DNA of 64,000 bases from Mercenaria mercenaria (lineage: Eukaryota; Mollusca; Bivalvia; Venerida; Veneridae), in the NCBI RefSeq assembly GCF_021730395.1, contig NC_069361.1:72239001-72303000 (forward strand), given 5' to 3'. The position numbers were made by a program, and so were the translations under genes. The first letter of the stretch is position 1, and each line of letters opens with the position of its first letter. The notes under the pieces were generated by a model that was not told where the DNA came from, did not search any database, and was given only the letters and a program-made list of their open reading frames with translations. Shown piece by piece: positions 9,741-22,388 of this stretch.

Positions 9741-12215
9741 CACAGAGCACCACAAAAGAAAAAATATCCTCAGAGCCACGCATTTGCTAAGTAGGCCCAC
9801 AACAAAAAGAAGATGTAACGGAAAAATATTATAGACGGCCTCCGTCAAAAATCCAGTCACACACACATAACTAATTCACAAAGATAATCAGGCAAGTAAG
9901 ATATAACAACATTAAAGGGCACCGCCCTAGACCCACAGACGAACAAGCTCACAAACGCACACAAATAATGAGGAAATAACAACAATCGGACACCGCCTAA
10001 GGATTCCGGCAGCCAAAACCAAGGTGGGCCCAATAAATTACTCATAGTAAAAGGGAAGGGGATGCCAAGGCAAGGGAGCGCAAATGCAAGGGGAAAGGGT
10101 GGCGGCGATATGGGGAGTGAGGAGAAAGAGGAAAGAAACGCTAACAACAAACAGGTAAACATACTTAACACAAAATACAAGACAGACAGAAAAGTTGAAA
10201 ATAAGAGTACCGCCTTGGAACGGTCAGTAACCTATATAAAGGAAACTGGGGGTTTAAACACGTTTCGGGCATGCCAACCTCGCACTTACTCTATTTTCAA
10301 CAAGTTAGACAACACAATGTAAATAAAATCATTCCCCGCTGAGAAAGGCTCTTAACTTTAGTGAAAACATACCAGATCATATTAAGCAAACATAAATTAT
10401 GGTAAATCTAAATATAATTACACCCATGTACTCAACAACTTGTCTGAAGTCAGAGCACTAAGAGCCTAACTTTCAGGGCACGACTAAGAAAGCTGGAAGA
10501 CAAAATTCCACACCTTCCGTCCGTTGTAGGATTTAGGAGAAAAACATCAAGGAGTCATACACTTTATTTGTCATCGTACCATCAAATAGAAAAGCGTAGC
10601 GATTAACTGTAGAGGGGTCAATCACCAAACATACACTGTGCTTCACGATTTTCGCATCGTTTTCTCTTTTGATAAACTTTTTAACACATTTTACAAATAT
10701 CTGATTAAAATAAGGACTGTGTTTAATTTTCCGAATTTTATAAACTACATCTCCATAGTATTCCGGGTGTGTAAGACCAAGTTTCAAAAGTGTAACGGTA
10801 ACCCTGTTGTAATAATGTTTTAGTGATATGAAGATTTTTATCATTAAAATCATCTAACTTTAAGCAAGCTCTTGCAAAACGAATAAGTTGTGAAATATAG
10901 ACGACGTATGATGTTGTTCGAGGGACATCTCCCTCAAGGTGGGGGAAGTTGACAATTTCAAAATTAAAATCGCCCCTTTTTTTCATATATTTTCGTCGCT
11001 AGATTATTATCACAATTGTTAAATTTAAGTCCAAAAATGACGCTTCTAAATCTGAAGTATTAGCCTTGTTAAGCTGTAACTCTTTGGGTAAATGTGTTTC
11101 ACCATTTCTGAAAACTTATTATTATACCAGATTTACCAGATTTATATAGCGCCCTTTTTCATGGTAAACACGTTCAAATGCGCTTCAGTATAGGTTGTCC
11201 ATATTTAAAATATCATCAAGATACCTCGAGGTTCCATTAAAAGCTTCAATAATTTCATATTGTGTCTCAGTGGACAAACTAATCATGCAATCTTGTTCAT
11301 AACTGTATAAGAATAAATCAGCAATGAGTTGGGCGCAGTTAGTTCCGATCGGGATACCAATTACTTGTCTGTAAGTTTTATTGCCAAATTTGATAAATAT
11401 GTTATCTAATAGAAACCTTAGAGCTTTACAAACCTGATCACAACTATGTAGTGTGTATCTCTTAAATTTACTGTTAGAAAAGAATGTTCTTGTTTCATTA
11501 CATGCCAGATAGTTAACGTTTTCTCTTGCAAATGTTTTCTCAATTAAAGCTACCAGTTAATAAGCATAAAGAGTAAAAAAGTTATAAGTACTTATAGTCG
11601 AACATTTGAAGTGCTTGTTTATTTGCTGTTTGATAACATCTTCAGGGTTCTTGATTAACCCCCGAGTTCTCATATACCTTGGAGCAATACTTTTGTACGT
11701 GGTCTTCTATTGCAGTAAGACAGGAAGTCAAAAGTAAAGAAATATTTTTTGTAGTGCATAATGTTGAATTTGCAATAAATTTGTATGGACTTTTGTTTAG
11801 TTTAGGGATCCAATAAAGAGTCAGGAGCTTCAAGTCGTCAAGTGCGACATTACAATTTATATATTGATCTACATGACTTTTACAATATTATTCTCATCTT
11901 GTAGCGATAACTGTTATGTTTTCGTATGTTTTAGTTCATTTTTCATAATCTTTCTGTGTAGTAAATGCGTCATATAATAATATTATTATTTGAAGCTTTG
12001 TCTGCAGGAGTTTTAACAAAATTCGTGTAAAGATAAAGCTTTCTTTAAATTTCGAAGCGAAAACTTGTGTTTAGGAGGTAATACGGAAGGGTTTGATTCA
12101 TAAAATTTTACTCGAGTGTTTATGGTTTTAAAAATATACTTTCTCCATTCAGTAAGAGCGTTCGGGTCTGCATTTTCTTTAAGGCACCAGTTTTCAGCAT
12201 AGTCATCAATAGACT
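9740..12215 (-). mobile_element. Penelope-like (non-LTR) reverse transcriptase element, 5'-truncated, decayed
   Basis: Read on the minus strand, the pieces run in order through a reverse transcriptase of a type common in bivalves and cnidarians: an N-terminal part near 12205-12020 (ENADPNALTEWRKYIF), LLTLYWIPKLNKSPYKF near 11830, an IGIPIGTNCAQLIADLFLYS block near 11380-11320, the catalytic-type RYLDDIL near 11230, FPHLEGDVPR near 10945, and a C-terminal GLTHPEYYGDVVYKIRKI near 10765. A 700-base non-coding tail follows (10430-9740) and is shared with 3740-4630. The reading is interrupted in several places and begins mid-protein. No GIY-YIG domain was seen in this copy. Assignment to the Penelope-like group rests on the RT blocks and is moderate; another non-LTR lineage is possible. 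Confidence 0.65.
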
Positions 12216-14110
12216 GAGTTACTAAATCTGTTTGATTTTTCTACCTTTCAGGAATGTGTTATCTTGTAATTTGTTTGTAACATATGACACTTATGTCACC
12301 AGTATATGTCGTTTATCTCTGGATTTCCATACATCATTCCGTAGAAGACATAACCAGACTATTATCTATCTGCAACAATATCTGTGTGTAAATCTTATTA
12401 TAACGCATTATAAAGAATAAACAAAATCCTCTTTATTGTATCCAAATCAGCGACTACGATTGTAAAAGAAATGAAATAACGTTAAAGAAAGTACCTTAAT
12501 AATTAAATCTATAAGGAGATAATTTCTAAATCATAGCGCGCAGCCAAGCAGACTGAAGAAAACCCTGTTAACTGAGCTTATAATAAATGAATTTTGTACA
12601 AGTCCCGAACAATCTGCAAAAGCGGAACTCAGTGTATCACAAATAACAATCCAATTTAAAGTACGGGGAAATATAGAACATTCTTTATAAACTGCTGTGG
12701 ATATTAAACAAATCACTCTCTATTTACAGGTATTTCGAACTATTTCTTTTTCGTTTTGATGGCGCCTGTTCATAAAAATTAAAAATGTATGGGTAGATTG
12801 CCCTCAACCCCTAACACAGCCATAGAGCCATGCATTCATAAGACATAATAAAATACGCAACACCCTTTAAGCCCCATTGCACATATTTAAGCGAAAAAGC
12901 ATTAACGCAGTGGCATTGAACAATCATTATGATCCTAAAGGACCAGGTTATAATGACCATAGAGTCTTTTTGTAACGGTAATAATTTCATAAAAGGTAAT
13001 TGTCGGAGTAAAGATATAATTATCGATAGACAACTTTATATTTCCTCAGGTAGTGGAGTGAGATGAAACATATTCAACATCAAGTTGCCGGTTTTCCTTG
13101 ATTTGTCTCAAAAATCAGAATGTTGTACTAGTAAGTGGATGCATTAACGGAGAAATTTTCTCCAGGTTAAGGTTAAAATGGTTGAGATCGAAACTGTGTG
13201 ACTCATGAGGACATTATTTCATGCATGGGTGGATGCCTGGGTAAAACCATGGACAGAAACCTAGCCAAACATTAATCGATACCTGACCTGCAAATATTTC
13301 AAATAATGGTAATATAATGGTAATAGCTAAACACCTGCAATTATTTTATTCAATTTATTTTCAAATTTTGATATGTTATTGACATCATGTTGTTCTAACA
13401 GTACATTTTATACAATAAAACAAGAAAGTAGAAGTTTTTAAAATATGCGCAAATGACGGGTTTCTCTTTAGATCATTATAGTTTTAAAAGCTTCTGTTGA
13501 CTGCCATCTATTTACTCCTGTGGAGAACATAAAGATTCTATATAATCGGTACTGTTAATTTTAAGTAAAAGATTAATTTGCTTTACTCTTTATAACTTTC
13601 TAATAACCGAGAAACACATTTGATGAATATCAAATCGTAAGAAAATCTATCTTTCATGTTGCCGTTGCTGGATACATGATATCAAGCCTTAATTGTAGTT
13701 ACAGTTTCAAATAACATCAAATGTTCTTGATTATATGAAATGGTGACAAGCACCTTCTATTATAGACAGGCGATAGACCTCGAAAATGGTTTAGATCACT
13801 GCCAATCTACATTTAATAACATAAAACTTCTATATATCTTTAACAGCTATATATGCCTGCTTTGTTTGCTAAATTAATGCCAAATTTGTTACAAGTATTA
13901 AATTGAAAGTAAGAACACTTGAAATCTGTCTAATCATAAGTCTCTTAAGTATACATTCAATTTTATTCGGCGCTGGAATGGCGTTGAGGAAGGCCGAGAG
14001 GCAAATTCCATTTCCTCCCCCATACCGATTCTTTCAAACTGAAAGAAAGACCATACTGCTTGGCTGTGTTTTACGTTTCCAACGAATGTATTCATAGATT
14101 TAATTTAGAG
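12215..14110. repeat. Duplicated block B, paralogue of 37820-41590
   Basis: The stretch matches the right-hand block in order: CTAAATCTGTTTGATTTTTC, TACATCATTCCGTAGAAGACAT, GTGGATGCATTAACGGAGA, GATCGAAACTGTGTGACTCAT, AAACATTAATCGATA, TTTGATGAATATCAAATCGTAA and GAAGGCCGAGAGGCAAATTCC. It lacks the two large insertions seen in that copy (38985-40580 and 40984-41538) and so preserves their empty sites. No gene is supported; the 64-residue reading at 13903-14097 is not conserved in frame in the paralogue. Confidence 0.8.
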
Positions 14111-16970
14111 ACGACATACGGGCAAGACCTAACAAGTGCATCTTTTGAAATAATTTGGAACTAAAGTATAACAATGATTCTAAACGAAGCCTAAAATAGC
14201 TCGAGACAAATTGGTGTCATGTCTTTTCCATATATAGCTGTTGTCTATTTTCTCTTTCTGTGCATATCACAATAATTATATTTCTACGTTTTTGAGAGAA
14301 TTAAACAGGCTGAAGTAGACATTTCAATTCAATAGGCAGCATTACAACATCCGAGACCCAAGGACATAGTACATGTAAATTGACATATAACATTTATCAT
14401 TTGATCGTGTCTACGGAGCATGTTATTTTGTTAAAAAGGTAGATCAGATATCGCATGATACTGTCACAAAATAACATTTTTTACTTAACAGTACACTTTG
14501 CAGACAAGATCACACGATCTTTTACCAAGACAATATTACAATTAGACACGGCTAGTTAACACAGCGAGAAACTAAGCTACCATGACACTTTGACATGATA
14601 GCATAGCTTCCTAAAACAATGAGGCAGCGTGTTGACAAGTTCACACCACACTATGAGTAATTAGCTTAAAATCACACTGTTTTCAGAAGTTCAAACCATA
14701 ATTTGAAATGATAACATAGCATTTCAGCATGATCAAGGTAACACCACAACATAAAATGTCCCGATATTAGCACTTGATTTTACATTTCTCCTTATAACAA
14801 CAAGTTTCTGTTTCGTCGTATCCAAAGTGACTATTTTAATTTTAGGTCAAAGAAAGAACATTGTCTTATTCCGTACTATGTTGCTGCCAAAGAGTGCATA
14901 TAAAATCCTTTAGCACATTTTGCTTGCAAGTGATAAGTTACTAAATTAATCAACATGTACGAGAATGCTTTGTCAACTGATTGTTCCTTTTGAAATGTTT
15001 CGACATACTGAGTACACAAGACCATAAAAGATTGACTGGGGTAACGAAAAGTATTGCAAGAAGTAACTCTGTATTCTGTATTTGACTGAATGACACTTTG
15101 TACCTCTTTCTATATGGATATTTGCTTTATAAATCATTCCCCAAACTGTCTCACATTGATCATCTGGTTTGAAAATTAAGATTTAACTGTTTGGGTCAAG
15201 AATCCCTTCGACATTATCTAGGGCCCTCCTCGGTCCCTCGGTAGCTGTATGTTTTACTTTATCTGTGTATATGTATACATCTATATATAAATACAGCTAT
15301 GAGACTGCCACATTTCTTGAACGTGGATTTCCTATTGGATATTCATCCTTTTTACCAGAAAGTTTGTATGCAGCTAAAATATGTACCCTAAGTTAAACTA
15401 GGTACTGCTGGTAACAAATGTGAACATACTGTGTGAGGAGAAAGTCTCCGCAGGACAGAGGTAGGTATATTTTTCTTTTGATTAAAACGTGTACATGAAG
15501 TATATACATGACATTACAGAAAAAAAATATTTAAACATGTCTCGGCCGTGTTATAATCCCGTTAATTCGGGTACCAGTTATACGACATGTACATCGTATA
15601 GCTGTATAAAAACGAAAATACCGTGCTATCTGCTCAGTTAACTCGTTTAAACTTGACAGTCAACACAAACTTTTCCGCCCGTCACACTCTGTAGTTATCA
15701 TTGCTGTTTCTGCTATTTTAAATCATATATTGTTTAAAAACAGTCTCTGGTTATACAACATTGTCATGTAGTTTCTTTAAAAAAAATTGTTTGAACATTT
15801 TTACTGTTTTCGGTAGTTCAATTATTGCAGGACTGGTGGTTATGGAATGGGCCCTGTATGAACAGAGAATACCGGAAGTGCGAATCTGTTAATGGTATGA
15901 ACATTGTGAATCGTTAATCAATCAAGGAACATTGTCTAGAGAAACATCAACTGACTGTGTTTGGAGAACATTTGCAACATAAATTGTTCAGCCAGTGCTG
16001 TACAGTAATGCAGGTGTTCGATAAGTATGCTATCGATTAGACGGCCCTTCCTTACATATTTATTTCGTCTTATAAAAATTGTTCTGTGATACAGGCTTTT
16101 TCAAACATTGACATAGTTCCGATGAATACTAAGTTTAGATATGGATTATAAACAGATGAACAGTGTTATATCCATTATACAAGTTCGCGTTGTGTGCTTT
16201 TTATGTGAATTTGTGTTTAATCTTATTCAAGAAAGATATTTCTATCAGAGTCTTAAACAATGAATTCAATCACATTTATTTATTTATTTATTTATTTTTT
16301 CTTTATTTTTAAATGTCGCTCCCGTCACGGAAAAATTCTATTTGTGCATACCGAAATGCAATCAGGCGCGTCAAATTATTGCTATAAAGTTGCTTCATTG
16401 ATTGAAGCTCGGCCAAATGCCATATCCCGTCATAAGCACCGTACTATGGCGTATTGCTTTCAAATCAAGTTCGTGGCTAGGTGGCTTGGGTTTAATAGGT
16501 TTTGCCCTAGTGTTAGGCGAAATCTAGTTGGTATTGCTGTATTGCTATATGTATTGCGTTCTCAACCCTTTGCATGCATCTACCAGCAGGCGGTCGGTCC
16601 CTATCATGTGACACCACTGGCCCCGTCGTTGCAATGCACAGCCATCCTGTTTTGGTGTACTTGTGTACATCTGCCACGTTACTCCGTGCTTCACTGTTAA
16701 ACAGTTCAACTGTGTCGTTCAGTGGTGTTAGTGTTATTTCAAAGTATTTCTGATAATGCAATGTTGATTATATCCCTATAGTTTTGCTGTATTGCTCTGA
16801 CTCGCCAACAAAACCCAACCTTAGATACTCTTGTATTTATATCTTGTTTAAAATTTATCTCTCTGAGTCATTCAATCTATGTTGTTACATATACATCTGT
16901 TATTCAATGTGTTGAATAAAATTTAATGTTGAGCATATAGCACGATGTTTCTTTGTTGTTTCGAGTATTA
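14110..16970. other. No gene supported; (ATTT)n microsatellite at 16274-16301
   Basis: AT-rich stretch with a short ATTTATTT microsatellite. The 146-residue plus reading at 16260-16700 starts in that microsatellite and has no recognisable domain, so it is not called. Confidence 0.45.
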
Positions 16971-17410
16971 AAATGAAACATTACTACATTTATCTTCTAA
17001 CGGATCTTTAATTTTACCGTTTTGCAATGACTTTTAACACGACATGTGTTAACAATTTTACTCTTTTAAAATCACGTTTCTAGAATATGGGTATCTTAGT
17101 ATTAATTCTTTTTAAATAAAAAAGTAAGGTTTAGTAAGAGAAACCGACAAGTATTTAGTTTAACGCATACTAAATAATTATGCATCCTTTATTGTCATCT
17201 ACAAAAAAATATTTTGTAAAAACAGGTGGCACTGGTACGCAAAACGCACGACCTGAAACTAATCGGAGACGGATCAAGTTATCCTTGTAACACATGATGA
17301 TAATAAACATGAGCAATTGTCTTTATACTCATCATACTTAAACAAGATTTTTATAAATAGTAAATGTTATGTGCATTATGTTAAAAGCTTTAAGATATTC
17401 ATGATGCAAA
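16970..17410. repeat. Diverged direct duplicate of 54290-54700
   Basis: Shared phrases in order include TAACAATTTTACTCTTT, GGGTATCTTAGTATTA, GACAAGTATTTAGTT-like sequence, GAGACGGATCAAGTTATCC, ATAATAAACATGAGCAATT and AAGATATTC. The copy here is directly followed by an endonuclease remnant; the other is not. It may be a part of an old dispersed element. Confidence 0.75.
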
Positions 17411-17424
17411 ATTTGAACAACTGT

Positions 17425-17905
17425 AAACTTGTTCTGGCATACGAACGACCCAAATACCTACATGATTCTTTTAATCATTCTTAGCTATACAAAAAGTCTT
17501 TGGATTATAAAACAAGTAGATGTAACAGACGCAGATGTACGCATTGTAACAGTACTAACAAAAGTGATACATTTACGAGCACAAATACAGGGAAAACTTT
17601 CAAAATGTTTATCGGTGGAAACTACACATCTAGTGACGTTATTTATTCAATTACATGTAAATGATGTATAGTACAGTATGTTGGTCATACGTCGAAACGT
17701 ATGAACAGTCATACATTTGATATCAGAAGTGTATGTGACCAAGATTTTTCATCAAATGTTGTTCTGCATTTCAGTTCTACTGAACATTCAATGGAAGGCT
17801 TTTCATTTATATCAATAGACTTAGTGCATGATATCATGAATAAACTTCCCAAAGAGACATATTGGATACATAATTAGACATTCTCAGAATAATTCTTACA
17901 GATGT
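17425..17905 (+). mobile_element. GIY-YIG endonuclease remnant of a Penelope-like element
   Basis: The plus strand shows, in mixed frames, a cysteine-rich lead (RCTHCNSTNKSDTF), then SSDVIYSITC, then VQYVGHTSKRMNSHTFDIR, HFSSTEHSMEGFSFISID and finally KETYWIHN. This order (VIY..C, QYVG.T..R, HF..tEHS, KE.YWI) is the C-terminal GIY-YIG endonuclease of Penelope-like retroelements. It is short and decayed, with no reverse transcriptase part immediately upstream. Confidence 0.7.
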
Positions 17906-18294
17906 TTTTTTCATAAGAACTGAAATGTATATTTTTTCATGCACATGATGTGATGCTTATTTGTTTTAAGTAAAGTATAAGGCTGTTCACAAGTATATAT
18001 ACTGCATGTTGTATACAGATACGTTGGCTTTCTGTTTATTCTTTACACTAACAAAAATGTTCAGTTTTAATTTTTTACATATTTATATCCTCAATTCAAA
18101 ATAGTTTTTTTGTCTACCGATATTTTACAAATAAATATGAAAAATAATTTAATTATTACCTCCCTTTATTACAAATCATATTTTGAAAGGTACGTTTAAA
18201 AATTTTGTTTGGAACTAAGTTTGACCAATTCTGGCATATATCATTTTTGCTGAATAAATAAGCACATATAAACAGTTAGATTACTTACTACCAC
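17905..18294. other. AT-rich spacer, nothing recognised
   Basis: No open frame or repeat end is visible between the endonuclease remnant and the hAT terminus. Confidence 0.5.
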
Positions 18295-18542
18295 CAGGCT
18301 TGTAGTAATGCTAACGCTAATGCATGCATTATTTTTTTTCAAATAATGCCAATTAATAATTAATGCCACAATTAATTTAATGTCAAAGTTAATAATGCTA
18401 ATTCTTCACTAAGGCATTATATTCTGTATCACTGGAAAACAACAACAACATAATACATACGTATGCTGTTATTTACACCGGTTATAGCAGTTCTCTAATA
18501 GATTGTTGTCTGATTTTATTAAACTGTCTACTTGTATACACC

Positions 18543-18737
18543 TGTAGTGCTTGCGTACGGTCTGGTACGGCCTACGGGGCGATAGCCTGAACCCGGAACA
18601 CAGCAAGAGTGATTTCCCTTGGCGCGGGCAGCACGAAAAGACGTTGCTGGTGTTGCTAGTCAATATTATTTGGCTATTGTCCCAAACAGCATAAAGTACA
18701 GACTGATACCACCTGGTAAGTTTCCCACAGTTACAAT
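18543..18737 (+). repeat. 5' long terminal repeat
   Basis: Starts TGTAGTGCTTGCG and ends TTACAAT; almost identical to 22504-22698. It is short for an LTR but within the range of small Gypsy-type elements of invertebrates. Confidence 0.92.
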
Positions 18738-18739
18738 AT

Positions 18740-18754
18740 TGGTGGCAGCGGTTC
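18740..18754 (+). promoter_or_regulatory. Putative tRNA primer-binding site
   Basis: TTGGTGGCAGCGGTT lies two bases after the 5' LTR. Its complement ends in CCA preceded by CCGCTGCCA, as expected of a tRNA 3' acceptor end. Which tRNA is used cannot be told from the window. Confidence 0.7.
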
Positions 18755-19131
18755 ATTTTGAGCCCATATTTCGCCGACCAATAAATCGCTACCGAACTTC
18801 TATTTTTAGGCTTGGCCAACTTGCCAGTCTAAAAACAGTTGTGACTTGTGCTGGAAAAGGGACCGGGTGAGGCGTAATTGAATTTAGTCGATTACGTTCT
18901 TGGTCTAAAACACATATTCAAGTGTTATAGGTTGAATAATTGAAAAATTATTCGACATTTCCAGACAGTTTGTTGAGACTTGTACCATCGGAAATCCCTA
19001 TAGTTGGCATTGTAGTTTACCTTTGTTGAAGCTTTAGGATCCTTAAAAGAATTTTTTTTTGGATCATTCTGGAATTGAAATAATTAAATTTATTTCTGAC
19101 TTTGTTGTTGTTATTTTGATTTTTATCAAAG

Positions 19132-20427
19132 ATGTCACAACAAAAGAGTCCAGAAGGTAAGTCAGTTACATCTGGTATTAGTGCACAAGTGGTTTCAATT
19201 AATTTTGCTACCCTTGAGCAATTGAGAATGATACCTGGAATTAATACAAAAATTGCCAGTGCAATTTTGTTGGTGCGTGAGGCAACGGGGAACATAACCC
19301 CGGAAGTCTTGTCCGTGCTGTGTCGTAAGAAATTTACAGAGTCTGAGCTGGGTCAAATTGGTTTTACCCAGAATAAACTATGGCCACTTCAGGACAGTGA
19401 TAAGGAGCCTGAGGCTAGAAAAGAGCCCTGTGCTTGGTCACATGTTAAGACCGGAAATACTCTAGCTGGGCCTGGGGACTTGATCACCCCTAGACCCAGA
19501 ATGCATGCTGTATCTTCTGGTATGCACAGGCCATTATTGAAAACTCCAGCTGAATTCCTTGGGACACCAGCATTGGGCAGGAATAAGGTATCGTTACCAG
19601 AAACGAAACTGAATTTCAACCTTGGTGAAGGTAGCACTCCTTTTGGTGATGATGGTAATGCCAATGCAAGTAGACCATCATCAGATGGGGGAGTGGGAGC
19701 CGACTATAGTCAGCTGGCAAAGAAATTAAGTTCTTTGCAAAAGCATTTGGCATTTGATGGTAAGGGCAGCTGGGAAGCTTTTGATTTAAAGTTTTCCAGA
19801 TATGCTGAGGCATGCGGATGGTCAGATGCTGAGAAATGTGAGGGCTTGTGCTGGTGTCTTACTGGCAAAGCTATGGACTATTATGTACTGATACATGATA
19901 GTGGTGAGGTGAACTCTTACCAGGGTTTACATAGTAAGCTTGAGGCGCGGTTTGGTGAGCACGAGTTGCCAGCTGCGGCTCAATTGCAATTTCAACAGGC
20001 TTGCCAGGAAGAGGGCGAGTCGTTAGATGATTTTGCAGACCGGCTTTTGACACTTGCAGAAAGAGCATTCAGAGGCCTGCCAGATTCATTTGTGACTAAT
20101 CAAGTCATAAGTCGTTTCTGTCAGGGCCTGTTAGATAAGGATGCAGGCCACCATGTGTTTATGCTTGATCCTATGAGTATCCAACAGGTCAAGCAGGTAG
20201 TCCGTAAATACCAACAGGCACACATGGCTATATTTGGTATGTCAAAGCACCAACCTAAGCCGTTCGAAGAGGAGGAATGGTGCGAAGAGGAGGAATGTAT
20301 TTTTGCAGTGGGAGAAATGGCCGGTAGCACACAAGGGGAACCAGAGGCACTTAAGCAATTAGAGCTTAAATTTGAAGAAGTCATGACAGTCAGATCCAGT
20401 AGAGGTGGATCTGGTGAACTACCATAG
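19132..20427 (+). CDS. Retrotransposon Gag with N-terminal helix-hairpin-helix domain
   Basis: A 431-residue reading, the longest in the LTR element. Residues about 20-70 read like a ComEA-type helix-hairpin-helix: VSINFATLEQLRMIPGINTK, then IASAILLVRE and an acidic helical tail. Such domains bind DNA backbone non-specifically in repair and competence proteins. Residues about 194-365 match the retrotransposon gag capsid pattern, with FDGKGSWEAFDLKFSRY, a central CWCLTGKAMDYY, and QQACQEEGESLDDFADRLL. The C-terminus is acidic (EEEEWCEEEE) and lacks a CCHC zinc knuckle, so the HhH may supply nucleic-acid binding instead; that is inference. The start is the first ATG, 394 bases after the 5' LTR, and no better start lies upstream. 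Codon use looks more GC-rich than the flanks. Confidence 0.85.
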   Translation: MSQQKSPEGKSVTSGISAQVVSINFATLEQLRMIPGINTKIASAILLVREATGNITPEVLSVLCRKKFTESELGQIGFTQNKLWPLQDSDKEPEARKEPCAWSHVKTGNTLAGPGDLITPRPRMHAVSSGMHRPLLKTPAEFLGTPALGRNKVSLPETKLNFNLGEGSTPFGDDGNANASRPSSDGGVGADYSQLAKKLSSLQKHLAFDGKGSWEAFDLKFSRYAEACGWSDAEKCEGLCWCLTGKAMDYYVLIHDSGEVNSYQGLHSKLEARFGEHELPAAAQLQFQQACQEEGESLDDFADRLLTLAERAFRGLPDSFVTNQVISRFCQGLLDKDAGHHVFMLDPMSIQQVKQVVRKYQQAHMAIFGMSKHQPKPFEEEEWCEEEECIFAVGEMAGSTQGEPEALKQLELKFEEVMTVRSSRGGSGELP

Positions 20428-22385
20428 AAGCTTTATAAAAGCAGATTCTGTTTTATGCTTTGACAGGCAAACTTCGGTTTGTGTGGCGGGGAGAGTGGGT
20501 CAGAGCTTTTGAAGTTTTGATAAGAGGCTCTGATGCAACCGCCTGGGTTAGCCTTGCTGATGGGGATGGATGAGTTTATGCTTTACACCAATGCATGGAA
20601 TAAACAGATCAGTGCATGGGTCCAGGTCGGCAAGGAGAAGGTCATTGCATATGGTAGTTATGGTAGTTATGTTCTTATTTGGTAAACTGTATTTTACGGA
20701 ATGACCACTCAAGTTTGAGGTGGTTCATGGGGTTCCAAGAGCCTCAAGGTTAACTGGTGAGACGGTGGCCGGAGGAGCTGTCTCGGTTGAATATTGTGCT
20801 GCAGCACGGGGTAGGTCGTGAGCATGATAAAGCTAAGGCAATGTCTTGAATGCCGGTTGGAGGCATTGCAATGAGTATCATGCTGGGACACGACTGGAGC
20901 AGTTACCTTGTGGCAGGTGTAATTACTGTTAAGAAGACAACGAAAGTTGGGGTCCTTAAACCTTGAAGACGACGCAGTGCCGTTGGTCATAGGGTACACC
21001 GAAGCTTCCATCATAGAGCGTTTGAGGGAACTAGGACCAACAAGGGCATGGGTACGACTGTCTACTGGTATCTTGATGTAGATGACGCAGTGCCGTTGGT
21101 AAAGGGGTTACCTGGAGTTTACATCACAGAGCATCCGGGGAACCTGAGACCAACATTGGCATGGGTACGACTGTCTACGGGTATCAGGATGGAACCACAG
21201 AGGACACCGAGGGTAAGAGTGGCAAGCCAGTCCTTACAATAGTAGTCTCAGATGCGGGATGACCCTTCTGAGAAAAGTAGCCTACCAGATGCTGGTATGG
21301 ATTTAGACTACTGTGAGGTAGTAAGCTTCTTTGTGGTAGATATGTTTAAACATGCTGTTGTAAACATGAACATGGTGACCACAAGGAGGGTTGTGACTGA
21401 GGCTGTTTAGGGCCTCGGTAATCGGTAATACAGTCACGTCTGGACAGTCAGTTCAGTGCTTACTGTAGGACGACCAAGTTCACAGTCTAAGGTCCTATCC
21501 CCGGAAAGGACAAACTAAAAAGACTTGCCGTGCTTAAGGGTGCGACAGGTACCTCTGACTCTACAAAGGGTCTGGGGTCTAGCCTTCAGAATTCCATCTC
21601 GGTACCGGATCAAGGAGCTCTGAGGGATGAAACTGGACTGTGTAGTTGGTGGTTCTTAGTGGTGGAGCTGAGTGAAGTGTTGAAACAGGATGAGAAATTG
21701 CTGTTTGTTTTGGATTGGTAATGAGAAAGGACAGATCCGGCATGGTCCGATCTGTTTCGTGCCAGTCCAGTAGCTGAGTCAAATCGGTAAAACAGGGAAC
21801 AATTTCTTCTGTTAGATTGTGTTTTATGTTAGTGTGACTAAGGTCAAGATGGCATTCATCTTGGTATGCTGAAAAGTCTGAAGGAGGAAGCTATTGAAAT
21901 CAGTCATGGCTTAACTTCTTTGGGACGTCGGACTAAGAAACAGATTAGTCCGGTGAAGCCTCGTCCTAGAGACCCTTGACGAGGAATGTATGGCCTCACA
22001 CAGTTTTACTAGGATAGGGCAGGCACCGCAAGGCCCTGTCACAGAGGAGACTTGAGCTCTGCTTGGACTAGCAGTAAGGTTACCTAGGCCCCCACTGTTA
22101 GGCAAAGCTCAGGTAGAGGCAGCTGTGTGAGGTTAGGGTCAGCCGTCTGTTTGACTAAAGGTTGTTTATTAGTAAGTGTTCGGCTGCTGACCATTCTTCA
22201 AGTACGAACAGTTCTTATGATAGCATTGACTATCTATAGAAGAACTGAGTCTGCTTAGGCCATAGGGGCTGATCCTGGTGCACTATGAATGCGGAGATCC
22301 ATGGTCGCCGGTAGCGGTGGTATTGTGGCTGAAGTGACACAATACTAGTACTGGTTAAACCCAGGAACATCTCATATTTATGAGC
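20428..22385 (+). other. Non-coding interior of the LTR element with a tandem duplication
   Basis: No protease, reverse transcriptase, RNase H or integrase motif is recognisable in any frame. Two related copies of about 110 bases lie at about 20970-21060 and 21082-21185, sharing GACGCAGTGCCGTTGGT and GGCATGGGTACGACTGTCTA. The interior is moderately GC-rich compared with the host flanks, consistent with recent arrival. Confidence 0.65.
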
Positions 22386-22388
22386 AAG

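Noticed and set aside
16260-16700. 146-residue protein with an N-terminal hydrophobic stretch
   Set aside because: The hydrophobic part is the (ATTT)n microsatellite and no domain is visible in the rest.
21048-21242. Aspartic-protease-like short reading in the LTR element
   Set aside because: The phrase lacks the D-T/S-G triad and lies in one copy of a tandem duplication; no polymerase context.
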